Assembly (NCBI GenBank): GCA_947650285.1 | Contig: CANTFL010000636.1 | Location: forward strand, 33,769 to 97,768 | Source: Hyaloperonospora brassicae | Lineage: Eukaryota; Oomycota; Peronosporomycetes; Peronosporales; Peronosporaceae | Length of the DNA stretch: 64,000 nt | Direction of reading: 5' to 3' | Shown here: positions 13,291 through 25,112 of the stretch, one piece after another | How positions within the stretch are numbered: the stretch's first letter is position 1 | Layout: every line of letters starts with the position of its first letter | Made by a program: the position numbers and the translations under genes | Notes under the pieces: generated by a model | The model's input: the letters and a program-made list of their open reading frames with translations, nothing else | What the model was told of the DNA's origin: nothing | Databases searched by the model: none

Positions 13291-15635
13291 AGGTCTCAAG
13301 AGTAATGTTACCATCAAAATAGCCAGTGATTCCGCTGACAAATTCATATGCTATATTGTTACTATTATAACACTACGTGACGTTCTGGGCGTTTAGCGCT
13401 CAACGGTTGCCACCCGACGCCGGAATCGTCTCCCTCAGGATACCTTACGAGGCCAATACAGAAGGGTCCCTTTGGTTGCTTTTACCTTAGAATGCTCCAT
13501 ACGAGAGCTTATGTCTTGAGAGACATCTGGTGAAGAGTTACGTAACTTGAACGCTTCACCCAGTGTATTGAAACGTGCCACTTCGCGTACTTTATGTGGC
13601 CCTATCCATTAATGCTTCGGCATTTCGCCAATCTTGTCAATACTGAAATTCAGAGAGGTGCCATCACGGCCGTTCTCACTCGGTGAAATTTCACCTCTCA
13701 CCTCACTCACACCAGTGAAAGTCATTCTTAATGACTTGACCCTAGGCCAAACATGGCTTCATGCTGCAGTAATTCGTTACCACAACGTATACCACTCGAC
13801 GAAGTACGTAATGCCTCACTTACAGCAAACAAATTACGCCCAAACTTCATGTCATAGACATTGGAGTCAATTACTCGGACATACCAATGTTCAACACGCC
13901 GACATTTTCCGTCAAATTATCACGCCAATAGTGCTTTTTGCCTAGCAAAGGTGGGTTCATGACTCTCCAAAGCTTCACTAGAAACATTGTGCTTTGCGCC
14001 TAAGGTCTTGGACCTCCAGTCAATTCATCGATCATGACGTTCAAGCCAGTCCATTCAGATGAGATCGTATCTCTAATTCTAATTGATTACAAGACAGCGT
14101 TCAATGATGTCAAAGTTCATAAACTTCACACCTAAGTTCAACGGAAACATCGGTACAGTGACGCGACTACGAGGCGCTAAACGAATGGTGATTGAATCAC
14201 CCTCATGCGCTTCAAGCTCTCCATCATATTGCTGATTTCCTCAAGGTAACGACGTCGAGCATTATTGCATGATGCTCCTGAATCCAATACAGTTTACCAA
14301 TACTTGTCAACGGCTTCCACTGTCACCTCAGCGACTAACAAGACAGGCTTGTATCCACGCTGAGTGCTGACAGGAACAGGGGTTGTTACGGCTGAACTCT
14401 GCTTTGCTCAACTTCCTATAGAAACAACAGAACCTAGCTATCCCCCAGTAGGGTCCCCGCACCCCCTTCGAATAGACGTTTCCCGTGCCATACCATATTT
14501 ATGGTTGGGGCGGGGTTTCGACTCATATGAGTTCGGCTCTGCTTCCGCAAAGTACAAGTGGGACGCAAGTATCTAGTGCTTCCACACTTATAACAACGTA
14601 TCACTTCCTCTTGTTGATTCGCAAGCTAAATTTCATCTCCACCTTCCTATTAATCATCGCTGACGTCCATTGGTTTAGGCTTGCAGTAAGCCTGAGTGTT
14701 TGTTGAGGTTGCCCTCGCAAAGCTGGGGTTGTACCCATTCCAACCAAGTCTGGCCGACTTGAAGTTATGCTCAGCATTCCACGCTATGCTTGCAGCATCC
14801 GTAAAAGTAGAGAGATGGACGGAAGTCTTCGGTTCTGGTCACGCCAGTGCGAAGACTTCCATGAAGACAGTCACATAGACTATCCTTGGGATCGGATCAG
14901 ACTGCATATCAGCCATTAAAGATATCAACTCTTGGACATAGTCTGTTAGCTCATTCTTACCCTGACAGGTAGATGAGAAGCGTGAGAGCACGCGATACGC
15001 CTGGTTGTGCGGCGAGATTGCACATCGTGCCTTTTTTGTAGTTTATATTTATGTACATATTATTGAAGATTTATAATATGGTTCTTATATAATTCTAAAA
15101 GAGGCTTTATGGAAACTCCCGAAAAGTCTAACTTGAGCGAATATCATGTGGAAAACGCCAAGTAGATAGACGTACTTCACTTCAGAGCCCATCTCAAGCT
15201 TCCCATCGATATGTCCAGCGAGACTCGCTGATACTCAAGTGAGATTAGGCCAGATCTCATGTCCATCTAACACTTAAGGATCCGGGGGTCAGATTTTCTC
15301 CCTACTTCTCGGAGTGATGTTTGACGTCCACCCTGAAGTGAAGAGGCTTAGCCTCTTCGGCTGGCATTGCCACAAAGCGTGTTGGCATATCCGACGCTAC
15401 TTGGTTTCGAACCTACCTTAGAATGGCCGTTTCATACTGCAGGAAGATCTCGACATGTGCATTTATCACATCGGGACCTTGCGCAGCTAGAAACTCCACA
15501 TATTTGTGGCCCACGGCCGCGGTCAGCTTATCAAGCGCGACGTTTTGGGCCTCAGTGAAGGGTGTGGATTGTTCCATTCCCACAGAGTATCAATCTTAAA
15601 GCCTCAGGCGAAGATTAGCTACAATTGCTACAGAG
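13291..15635 (-). other. Family 1 Gypsy leader and gag remains
   Basis: This stretch lies between pol and the 5' LTR and should hold protease and gag. I cannot point to a zinc knuckle or protease motif with confidence. Only short frames remain on either strand, so this part has decayed more than pol. Confidence 0.4.
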
Positions 15636-16113
15636 TGTAGCGAAGCTGCACAGCTCCTAAAGTCAGAGGAAGAATTTAACGCTATACAAGCGACTTCGGT
15701 TCAAGAAATTAGACATAGAGATTCAACAGGCTCGAGGAGCTTACGGTTCCTGTTCTAGGAATTCAAACGATACAAAAAATCACACTACAGAGTGCTCTAA
15801 GAGTGGCTGCCTTAACAAGGCATTGCTATACTCTTCAAGATCCAAGACGCCTCAGGGTGGCACGTGTCTTTACGGATAAAGATGGGAAGTGAACTGTATT
15901 TATTTTTATCTGCTAGAACACATCGGATTAACGTACTTGATCTCGACATTTATGTTCTGATTAATGCCTCTCGCAAGATCTCGCAATCAGTATTTGACAT
16001 ACATCGGTATTGAGCGACTAATACGGTGTTCTAATATTACTTTAAATGGGATCTAGCCCCTTGTGTGCACCACACCTATTATCGACTTTCAGTCGACGCG
16101 TAATCCCGTTAAA
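15636..16113 (-). repeat. LTR, family 1 (5' LTR of the element)
   Basis: About 478 bp, starting TGTAGCGAAGC and ending CCCGTTAAA, where the solo copy at 52 kb has CCCGTTACA. It shares with 8457-8941 a long, nearly identical core from AGAGTGCTCTAAGAGTGGCT onward. Confidence 0.8.
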
Positions 16114-16844
16114 ATGATGATCTCTGTAGTTCAAGGATACTCCGACAGCGATAAAGTATATTGCCGAAGAAGTCGGGACGGTCGCGTGCGTGTGAGCTGC
16201 TACGCGGGCCTCAAATACATCTCTTCTATTCGTAAAAACAACAAAGAGAAGAAGAAGAAGCGGTCGTGAACATGACAGAGAGACATCTACGGACCGATCA
16301 AAAAGTAACTAGACAAGAGGTTGTTGAAGAAGATGACGATACGCGTAACAGCGACACTATATCCGGAAGTAGGCAATTTTTGACTGCTCGGTAGTTAAAG
16401 ATAGTGGCAGGAAATACTCCTTACAAGCAGCAGAGTCGGTCACGATCGCGGAATGGGAATGGACAGAGATCGCGTATCAGAAAAAGTCTGGACGGAGCAT
16501 ACTTTGTTGGGGAATATTAGTAATATTACTGACAATATATGAGTCGACCTCAACTATTTGTCAAACTCTTTAACTGAAAATATCGGTCGGCCCCAAATCG
16601 ATCTTATCTGCATGATCCCACCAAAGTAAAGTAATAGTTTTGTTGCATTATGACCAGGAAGTGTTCGGCAACATCACCGTCTTCATTGACATCTGGATGT
16701 CATATATATCGGTCATAGTGCTCCTCCTCTTCTTGCCTGGAAAGCCGATTAATACGAAGAGATGTTTACACCGAATGCTAAGTTTACGTCGGCAGAGCCG
16801 TGCTTAGTCTTTCCGCCAAGTACAAAAATAGTTTGCAATATTTG
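16114..16844. other. Unassigned spacer between two Gypsy elements
   Basis: No motif, intact frame or known repeat is recognised. A purine-rich GAAGAAGAAGAAG run occurs near 16250. It is probably older repeat DNA between family 1 and element A. Confidence 0.4.
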
Positions 16845-17302
16845 TGTGAAGATCACGCTCTTACTAGATGACTGGTGGGGCCTTGTGTAAATGGAACACA
16901 AGTCTGCGTACCCTCGACATACATGTGGCGTGAGGAAGCGCGAGGAAGTAAACAGAACTCGGAAACTCTATTTCAGGGAAAAAGTAGAACTGTATTTAAT
17001 ATTGTTACGTTTCTTTAATAAACCATCTTTGTCTTGATCCATCACTAAATTAAACTACAACCTCCGATTTGGGTTTCTTGCTCCCCACCCATTGCCGCGT
17101 CCAGCAGCGATTATTAATTATTTTGGTTGATGTAGCGTCTACATCAACCAATAAGCAGATCACCCAAGAATATTAACCTTGGGGGTGATATTTCGTCAAC
17201 ATCACCCCTTCTCAGGTAAAGTTGATTGGATATTATCTAATTCTATAATATTCAAAATTATTACATTCATATCAATAATTTATGGAGGCTCAACCCGTTA
17301 CA
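16845..17302 (-). repeat. Element A 3' LTR (458 bp)
   Basis: It starts TGTGAAGATC and ends CCCGTTACA. It aligns throughout with 24655-25112. The C-rich run directly to its right (TCATCCCCCTTGAAACC) is the complement of a polypurine tract, as expected upstream of a 3' LTR on the - strand. Confidence 0.88.
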
Positions 17303-17833
17303 TCATCCCCCTTGAAACCATCAGCCATTGTTGTGAGTGATTGTAATAATTGGTGACAGATTGACTACGTCTTGTGAACCTGGGCAAAAGATAGTATTTG
17401 TATGTTCTGCCCAACTCATTCCAGCTTTCAGCGCATGACGAGATCGTCCATGCGCTGCGAAAACAATGCCGCTGAAGCGGATGATCTTATGCGGGCAGCC
17501 GAAATGTAAGCAGTTTAAAAATTAGTAGCAGGCGATAATGCGCCTGCAACACCAAAAGTTGCAGGTGCACGTAATCATACATGTGCAGCTTCTGCATCCG
17601 CAGCTTCGGCAGCGGATGGTATTCCCTTGGGCGTCGACTCCCAAATAGAGGTTGTCTATTAGGGCGAGTCGGACCCAGCGTTGGACTCGAAGACACCCGC
17701 AAATCCCATCCGTTAGGCTGTGGGTGCGATAACAACGACTGCTGAGCCTCGTGACAGTTTTGATATAAGTTTACTACATAAAATGTTCGACTCATCCGAC
17801 GATTCTGAGGACTAGTCGCAGGGGACGATTTAA

Positions 17834-19150
17834 TTGCACTCGTTTTCAGATGATGCGAGTAAAAATATTAGGAGGTTCGTCATCGTGATGATTCTGATGA
17901 CTATTCACGGAGTCATCGTAGCAGCAGAAAACACAGTGATTGCCGCGACCGCGGTGCCAATATGTATGTCGGCACGGAGCAAGAGGATCAGGACCGCAAC
18001 GTGTTATGATCTGGTCATAAAAACAAACAATGAATGCCTTTCAACGCAGTCGGAAGTAGATGTATGGTTATACAACGGGGGGTTATCGAATCCTACTTTT
18101 TGATTCGTAAAGGATCTATGTTTTTGACCCCAGTGCGACCCATTATCGCACTGAGCATGAATTCTACATCGATGTCTTCTATAGTCATCGATGTTACCAC
18201 GGCAACCGCAAGAGAGACGAGCTCTCTTTGGTGCCGGCGTGGAATTCTTTAATCGTCAACATTGAAAATGTTGGCCGCAAGGCTTGGCTGGACAAAATTT
18301 GATGTTGCTCCCACGAGGTTTAAGCTGAAGTCGCATACCGGTGCTCGGTACAAATTGAACCGATTGTCTAATGAAACAGATTCACCTTGCCTCTCGTGAG
18401 AAGAAAATTGTCTGAGTTGTGTTGACAACTCAGTTCGCGCCCCCGGGAGGCGTAACTCCGTAATCAACCCTACTGGAGGGCGCGCACCTCGTCCGAGATG
18501 AGTCAAGGGATTAAGAACCTACGATCTATTTACGAAAGCGGCGGGCGTTCGTACAACGATGGCCCTCAATCAAAGGATGTGTCTTGTCGTACTGCTCGAC
18601 GAGACCGGCCACATCCAACATCAGCTGGGATCCCCGCTCCTAGCTGCTCCAAAAAGGTGGATACCCCCGCCACTAGGCGAGGTAACTCGTCCTTGATCCT
18701 GAATCATCATGGTGGTTTAAGATAAGCTTCACAATGAAGTGTTCACCACCGTGGCATTCAACTAAAGGATGTGAAGGAGGAGGAAAACCCTCCTCCAGGT
18801 CGTTCTGCTCACCATCTCGACCCACACGATGTGGATCGCGAAATTAAACAATTGCGCGAGGATTTAGAGCACGAGATTGGACAGGCGATACAATCTGAGC
18901 GGCACTGTGCGGCAGCGCCGCAGGGATCGCGAGATCAAGCGTGCGAGGTACCATGCTGAGTACGCGGTCGCGCAACTGCAGGTCGAGCGGGATGTCCGCT
19001 CCCTGGTTGAAAAGCTGGGGACGGTACGCATCTAGATCTCTCGGCTGAACGGAGAGATCTCTGATGTGCACGTCCATATTAATCGTCTGGAGCGCAAACG
19101 CAAGAGCCTGAGGGGGGTCATTGAACGTGGGGGTTACCTCCATTGTCGGA
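17834..19150 (+). pseudogene. Antisense frame remnant of element A
   Basis: This is the broken counterpart of the two antisense frames in element B. Near 18155-18290 the + strand reads EFYIDVFYSHRCYHGN, then RDELSL, PAWN and WLDK, closely matching FYLDVFLRHRWYNGN, RDKSSL, AAWN and WLKK in B. 18498-18725 matches the start of the second B frame (SIY, SCSKKVDTPAT, SSLILNHHG) and ends at a TAA. 18790-19150 keeps heptad-like pieces ending RLERKRKSL and ERGGYLH. Several stops interrupt it. Over 18155-18290 the opposite strand has no recognisable pol domain. Confidence 0.7.
18500..18800 (-). pseudogene. Element A chromodomain remnant
   Basis: On the - strand near 18640-18700 the sequence aligns with the element B chromodomain core ([16 protein letters not shown]). 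Two in-frame TAG codons fall at the positions of the first Gln and of the Trp in NSWE. The WRGYPP core survives. The domain would bind methylated histone tails and guide insertion in chromoviruses; here it is destroyed. Confidence 0.65.
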
Positions 19151-20607
19151 AGAGGGATCGTACTGACAGTCCTGATGGAGACGCCCCACGTAAAACGTAG
19201 GATGCGTACGCATCCTACGTGGCTGTTTGATCGAGCATGCGTTGCCTTGTCGGCGCAGCACTCGAAAGGAACCGATGTACTTGGGCAGTAGTTTACTGCT
19301 GCCCACATTGGTCACTACGTGTCTAGGTAGGTTTCCGTAGATAGTAGGTCTAAGTCACCTTTGACAAATGGATGTATTTTTTGCCATTCCATACTTGTCA
19401 GCGTTTCGTTTCTGAGGGTCTAATGCGTAAGCGATGAAAAACTGTACGAAACAGATTACTGCTTCACAAGCCAGCTGAATTCATTCTGCTGACACGGCTT
19501 TGTTTGTTTCGTTCGCCTTGTGCGAACTGCAGAAAGAATATATCCTCTTTCTGTTCATCGGCAAGGATGTCGTCATTCTCGATGGAATAGTCGTTGGCGA
19601 TGCTGAATATACCAGCATCTTCATCATCATCTGTATCAATTCTAGCGTCATCGCTGTTATTGGGATGATATTCTTCATCGATATCGACTAAATCGACATC
19701 GGCATCGTACGTGGCGACGTTTGCGTCGGCACATGATGAGCAAGAGCCAAAACGGTTCTTTCTCGAGCGATTTCCTCCCCCTTATTTAAGCGTCACACTC
19801 TAACAGGGTTGATGGAAGTGGATACTGTAAGCCATTTACGAAGAATGGTGTGTGTTGTGTAGAAGCGTGCACCGAATTATTGATGGCGAATTCCACCATC
19901 AATTGATATACGCCTAAACCCGAAAACGAGTGGACGTATCCTCAAAGATTGTCTTCGAAAACACTATTGGCACGTTTCGTCTGACCATCTGTTTTGGGAT
20001 GGTCAGATGTCGACATCTTCTGCCGTGTTTCGAGTGAACGGAACACAGATTGCCAAAATTCCGCCGTGAACCGAGGCTTACGGTCTGACACGAGTTCACA
20101 GGGTAACCCGTGAAGTCAAAATATCGTGTCGATTAATCCACGAGCACAGCCCTGTGCCGTGATCAACTCGGGTTGAGCATAAAGATGCACCATCTCGGCG
20201 AACCGGTCAGCAAGCACAAGAATGCCATTATTCTTGTGAGCATTTTCAGGGAAACCGAAGACGAAGTCCATTGAAACGGACTGCCAGCACTCTGTCGAAA
20301 CAGGCAGAGGCTGCAATGGCGCACGAGATGACGGACTGGGCTTCACCCGTTGACAGAACTCGCAAGCACGAATGTACTGGTGTACAACCTGATACTGGCG
20401 GGACCAGTAATAGTCACGACCTACCGGAAGGTAAGTCTCTTCCCGACCACGATGACCACCTTTTGGGGCAACGTGACACTCATACATGATGCGCAAGCTC
20501 AAATTGTTATGAGCGGGGTCGATGACACGAGATGTGTAGTCGAAAACGGCTATGTATTGCAGCAAACCATTACGGGATGTGTACCGACTTAATGAGGAAC
20601 GGTACAA
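19118..20607 (-). pseudogene. Element A integrase (broken)
   Basis: 20116-20607 has the HHCC-type zinc region (LRIMYECHVAPKGGHRGREE, then CEFCQRVKP) and the first core aspartate in SMDFVFGFP. 19914-20099 holds part of the rest of the core. 19481-19678 is a very acidic, Asp/Ser-rich linker. 19118-19315 is the C-terminal GPY/F-like segment ([24 protein letters not shown]). Integrase would insert the cDNA. Frameshifts and stops separate the parts. Confidence 0.85.
19195..19220. repeat. 26 bp perfect palindrome in element A
   Basis: ACGTAGGATGCGT followed by its exact reverse complement. It lies inside the integrase tail codons for RRMRTHPT, just past the end of the antisense frame. Element B carries an imperfect version at 36017-36042, so the symmetry may simply follow from the protein sequence. 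Confidence 0.7.
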
Positions 20608-20699
20608 AGCCGGTAAATCCTGAACAATGTACGAGTTAAATTCAACAAATGATCCATGAAGCGAAGAAGATTCCTATCTCACGCGTAGGCTATTCTTAC

Positions 20700-22160
20700 G
20701 TTTTCAAGTAAACTTGACGACGTCACACTCGCTGTGAGTGTCGCAACAGTGGACTTATCTTCACTGTTGGATTGCGCGCCCGACTCGAAAGCGTGTCGGC
20801 GCGATAGGGCGTCAGCGACGACGTTGGGTCGTCCTGGTTTTTACTCTACAGAGAAGTTGTACTCCGCGAAGAAAGACAGCCACCTCGCCATTCGTTGCGA
20901 GAGGTGAGGACTGTTTACGGCCGTGCGCAGTGACGCATGGTCCGTATAGATGATAAAAGGTCTATCTCCCAAGACATAGACACGAAGCTTAGCCAGTGCG
21001 TACTTCATGGCAACGAGTTCCTTGTCATGCACTGGGTAATAGCGCTCAGCTGCTTGCAACTAACGCGACTGATAACAGATGCCGCGGTCCGCGCCATCTG
21101 CGTCGAACTGCATCAACGCACAGCCGGTTGCAAAATCACTGGCGTCACATACCACATGGAATGGTCTGTCCTGATCTGCAATCGCCAAGATGGGCGATTG
21201 CATCAAGCTCTGCTAGATACCTTCAACGGAAATCTGACAGTCATCGTTCCATGACCACTTCACATTTTTCTTGAGTAAACAAGAAAGACGCACAGTCATC
21301 TCGGCGTAGTTGCGCGAGTACTTGTGCAATTACGCCGATAGGACAAGGAACTTACGAAGTCCCTTGGCATCGACTGGCACTGGCCAGTAGGTGATCACCT
21401 TGATCTTTTCGGGATCAGGGCGTACGCCGTGTTTACTTACTATGCACCTAAGAAGTGGTATTTCGCTAGCCGCGAATATGCACTTCTTGATGTTTGCGTA
21501 CAACTTATGCTTGCGCATAAGTTGAAGAACCTGACGAACGTGAGTTCTGTGAACTTCAACGTCCGTCTTTCCGTCCATAGCCCGGCTATGGACGAACACA
21601 TCGTCGAAGTAACTCGGTGCTAAGCCTCGCACCAGTCTCAACAGATTGGTGACACATCTGTTGAATGTTGCAGGTGCATTGCTCAGCCCCTGTGGCATAA
21701 CTAGCCACTCCCACAGCATCCCGCTGGGGGTACTCACTGCTGTGTACGGGATGTCCCGTTCACGCATCAGGATCTGATAGAATCCATCTATCAGATCCAT
21801 GGACGAAAAGATGGTACTCTTTGACATACCATCTATGATTACGTCCTTCCTCGGTATCGGCGTCTGAGCCGGTACCGTTGCAGCATTCAATTTGTTGAAT
21901 GCGTGCACTATCCGCCATCCTCCTGTGACCTTTCGCACACAGAAGGTCGGAGAGCTGTGAGGGGATGTTGATTCCCTCACATGGCCCGCTGCTAAGCGAT
22001 CGGCAAAGAACCTGTCGATCGCTAGTACTTGTTCACGAGGCAGTGGCTACTGCTTCATGACACAGTACTTCGAGCCCGGTTTGAGTTCGATCTCGTGTCG
22101 AGTGCCTTTGTCCTTAGGCAACTCGCAAGGTACGGATTCAGGGAACAGATCCCTGAATTC
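20700..22160 (-). pseudogene. Element A reverse transcriptase and RNase H (broken)
   Basis: 21330-21980 is a long RT stretch with FSSMDLIDGFYQI, MPQGLSNAPATF and the YFDDVFVHS active site, which keeps both catalytic aspartates. 20841-21059 is RNase H (YYPVHDKELVAMKYALA, TDHASLRTAV, RMARWLSFFAEYNF). The connection between them and the run into integrase contain stops. RT copies the element RNA into cDNA, and RNase H removes the RNA strand. Confidence 0.88.
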
Positions 22161-22162
22161 GA

Positions 22163-23600
22163 TCAATCCTTATACAAAGGATTTGCCTGAAGTGACTCCC
22201 AGGATTGAGACGTGTATCGCTCAATCCGAGTATTCTCATCGATGACACTTTCGTCCATCGATGAGCTGCTGAGAACCCTCTCGGTCTCAGTAAACACTGT
22301 CGCCGATCGAATATCGGTAACGTACTCGTCCTCCGCGACGAGTATGCAGATCCGCTTGACTTTGCCACAACGCAGATCACGCAAGAACCGTTTCGTTTCT
22401 AGCGTTGGCAACTGTATTATCTCCAAAGTTAACTTCGGAGGCACAATCAGATCAATCGTATAAGCGCCTACGCTTGATCCGTCATTAACCAAGACGTTCA
22501 ACGTCTCGGTTTCTTCCTGGAAACTTGCTTCCACAGGTTGCTGAGAGTCTGATCCCTCAGCATTAGACTCTTGAGGAAGTCCAGCCTCAAGCACGTGGGG
22601 ACTTATTCCCACGACGTCTTCTGAATGTGGCTGTGCAACCACAGTCAGGTACCGATCCTCTACGGTCGGCTATCCAGTCGACTTAGGATGACCGTGTTGC
22701 TGTTGGCGGCAACAGGTTTCTTTCTTCTAGGACGGTTCACGCTAGGCATACTTCCATGTCCCGGTCCACTCGACTGATTTGAGTGGTGGACCTTCGGCGC
22801 TGCCTGTATATCAGTACAGCCACTGCCGGGGGCTTGCTCCACGGTGTAGCGATCAGCTACACTGAGGTCTTGTGCAGTGGTGCTAACAACCGTACCGCAA
22901 GTGAGGCCATCGCACTCACTCGCAGTACATCCACACGCATGTGGACACTCCATGACGTTCATCAGTTGATCATCTAATAAACAGGCGGCAGGCATTTTGA
23001 CGGATCGATGCTGCAAGCTCACCCTTGGCTCGTACCTCCTGAGCCAAGGTAATCCCAGGATGACATCAAATTTGTCATCTAGATCCAGTACGATGAAGTC
23101 GACGTCATTCTATTTACGATCTAACGTAAAATTGGATTCCCACTACACATTTCCTAGTGGTTATCGATGCGCCTGTGGCAAGGTGTACCGTCATCCTCGT
23201 GAAGGTATGACGCGCTCAACGAACTTGATCCTTCGACTTTCTAATGACTGGCGGCGAATAAAGTTGTTCGACGCCCCACAGTTAATTAGAGCACGAAGGG
23301 ACAAATCCTATGTCAAATCTAACTTCAAGGTGGAGAGTGATATCTCATCACCAGGTGCAGAGACACACAACGATTGTGTAATCAGATCAACTTTCGTCAA
23401 GAGATTTGCAAATTCTCTTGAGGTTGCTGGATCAGTAGGGCGCTCCGCCCCTACTGACCCCGACCATTTTTTGATGGTCCGTCTCGCTATTGGGAACGCG
23501 TAATAGCGTTCACCCTACGCTTACTGCCCTTCTTTGCGTATGGTCGATCGTTTCACTCAGTACTGTTTGGTACTGGGCGTGGAGCACTACACTCTTATGC
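22163..23600 (-). pseudogene. Element A protease and linker region (broken)
   Basis: The retropepsin signature near 23260-23300 reads INCGASNNF: the catalytic Asp codon is AAC (23281-23283) where element B has GAC (VDCGASNNF). 22660-23022 and 22163-22642 are the long linker before RT (SWQHRSVKMPAACL, YTVEQAPG, then an acidic stretch). Loss of the Asp would abolish Gag-Pol processing even without the stops. Confidence 0.75.
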
Positions 23601-24604
23601 CTAGTGCCCTAGCTTCTGACAGCGATTGCACTTCTGCAATCGCTTGTTGTTTGAAGAGCAAGCGATCTCGCTCTCAACATAGCAGAGGTCCATTGGTTCT
23701 GGACCTCCGATCTCTTGTTGTCTTTGTGGACGATAAGAGTTTGAGCTAGCATGAGCCTGTCTCATGCTAAAGTCTTCCTGTTCCGCGGCTGATATCGCTT
23801 CTTCAAGCGTATTCAGCTCAAGGCGGAACAGGTGGCTCCTGACGGCCCCTTCTGCGAGCCCTTGCATGAAAACCGTAATCAACGTGTGTTCATGAAATGG
23901 GTTAGCAGTTATACTACTCGCGAGGAGTCGTATATGTTGAGCGCAAGCGTGCACATCACGCTTACCCTGCTTGAGTTTCAGGAGCTCTGAACGAGCCCTG
24001 AACTCAGCCCGTGGCGGCTCAAACGTTTGTCTGAGCCGGGACTTGAAGTCCTCTAGCGACCTAAACACATGTGGGTCGCTACTCTCGGGCACCAGGGACC
24101 AAGTTTTGGCACGTCCTGCCAAGTGGGTCTGAGCAAATGTGAGTTTCATTTGCTCATCGTCGATACGATTTGCCCTTAAGGCTCTGTCGGGTTCGACAAA
24201 CCACAGTAACAGGAAGTCTTCCAGGACTCCACTGTACTTGGAGATGTCAACTTTCATGACATTGGGACGACGCGCATGTCCCCTCCGGCCCCAGCATCAT
24301 TGAATTCCTGCTGTCTCAACAGCTCTGTCGGTTGAGCACCAATTTCTCTTAACTGCTCGGCCTGTTGAGATCCTTGCTGATGAAGCAAGGCTACTTTCTC
24401 CCTTTCGGCGACAAGTTCATTTTGAATAAGCTTGGCTATAGCGATATGTTGTTGGTCTCTGTCTAGAGACTCCAACATGGCGCTAATGGCCGTTTCGCCT
24501 ACAGTAAAACCCAGACCTTCTACAGCACTCCATTCGATGTCACTCAAATGGTTATAGCCTTCACGCGTGGCGTGCAATCTTTTCCACTCATCCAACATTT
24601 TCAT
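23601..24604 (-). pseudogene. Element A gag (capsid and truncated zinc knuckle)
   Basis: 24254-24604 is the N-terminal part, with a coiled-coil-like stretch around VAEREKVALLHQQG. 23601-24257 is a retrotransposon gag capsid (KLTFAQTHLAGRAKTW, FKSRLRQTFEPP, HEHTLITVFMQGL). The two parts are in different frames and overlap at an ATGA. The zinc knuckle begins CNRCQKLGH and then meets a stop, losing the final Cys that B keeps (CNRCQKLGHYAYEC). Gag forms the particle that packages the RNA. Confidence 0.85.
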
Positions 24605-24636
24605 GTTGATTGAAATGGTAGTGGCCGTTGGACGGA

Positions 24637-24654
24637 CTACAAAGTGCTACCAGG
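24637..24654 (-). other. Element A primer binding site
   Basis: Directly inside the 5' LTR the - strand reads CC and then TGGTAGCACTTTG, a TGG-starting primer site complementary to a tRNA 3' CCA end. Element B has the same sequence at its own junction. Which tRNA is used is not known to me. Confidence 0.75.
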
Positions 24655-25112
24655 TGTAACGGGGTACGCTCTTACCAGATGACTGGTGGGGCCTTGTGTA
24701 AATGGAACACAAGTCTGCGTACCCTCGACATACATGTGGCGTGAGGAAGCGCGAGGAAGTAAACAGAACTCGGAAGCTCTATTTCAGGGAAAAAGTAGAA
24801 CTGTATTTAACATTGTTACGTTTCTTTAATAAACCATCTTTGTCTTGATCCATCACTAAATTAAACTACAACCTCCGATTTGGGTTTCTTGCTCCCCACC
24901 CATTGCCGCGTCCAGCAGCGATTATTAATTATTTTGGTTGATGTAGCGTCTACATCAACCAATAAGCGGATCACCCAAGAATATTATCCTTGGGGGTGAT
25001 ATTTCGTCAACATCACCCCTTCTCAGGTAAAGTTGATTGGACATTATCTAATTCTATAATATTCAAAATTAATACATTCATAACAATTATGTAAGGGGCT
25101 GAACCCGTGACA
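24655..25112 (-). repeat. Element A 5' LTR (458 bp)
   Basis: It starts TGTAACGGGG and ends CCGTGACA. It contains the inverted segment GTTGATGTAG..CTACATCAAC near 24937-24959. It aligns along its full length with 16845-17302 with roughly 20 differences. Confidence 0.88.

Larger units (their letters stand above)
8457..16113 (-). mobile_element. Decayed Ty3/Gypsy element, family 1
   Basis: Two copies of the same terminal sequence (8457-8941 and 15636-16113) flank a Gypsy pol on the - strand. Each starts TGTAGCG. The right-hand bases are altered in both: the pristine solo copy at 52120-52693 ends GTTACA. A pyrimidine run directly inside the left LTR (from 8942, CCCTCCCTC) is, on the - strand, a purine tract just before the 3' LTR, which supports this orientation. 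Pol is broken by many stops. No matching target duplication is visible. A primer binding site is not obvious. An antisense frame lies at 9459-10424. Confidence 0.75.
16845..25112 (-). mobile_element. Ty3/Gypsy element A (chromovirus-like), complete but broken
   Basis: An 8.27 kb element on the - strand with two 458 bp LTRs, a purine tract next to the left LTR, a primer binding site next to the right LTR, and gag, protease, RT, RNase H, integrase and a ruined chromodomain in that order. The flanking pentamers are ATTTG (16840-16844) and AGTTG (25113-25117), a target duplication with one mismatch. The LTRs differ at about 20 sites, mostly transitions. Many stops and a mutated protease Asp make it inactive. 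It is the closest relative of element B in the window. Confidence 0.9.

Noticed and set aside
19195..19220. Palindrome as a bidirectional terminator between pol and the antisense gene
   Set aside because: It sits inside conserved integrase codons and is imperfect in element B, so coincidence with the protein sequence is more likely.
23997..24000. Search for CRISPR arrays anywhere in the window
   Set aside because: The repeats present are LTRs, a microsatellite and short tandem repeats; no spaced identical repeats, and the DNA is eukaryotic.
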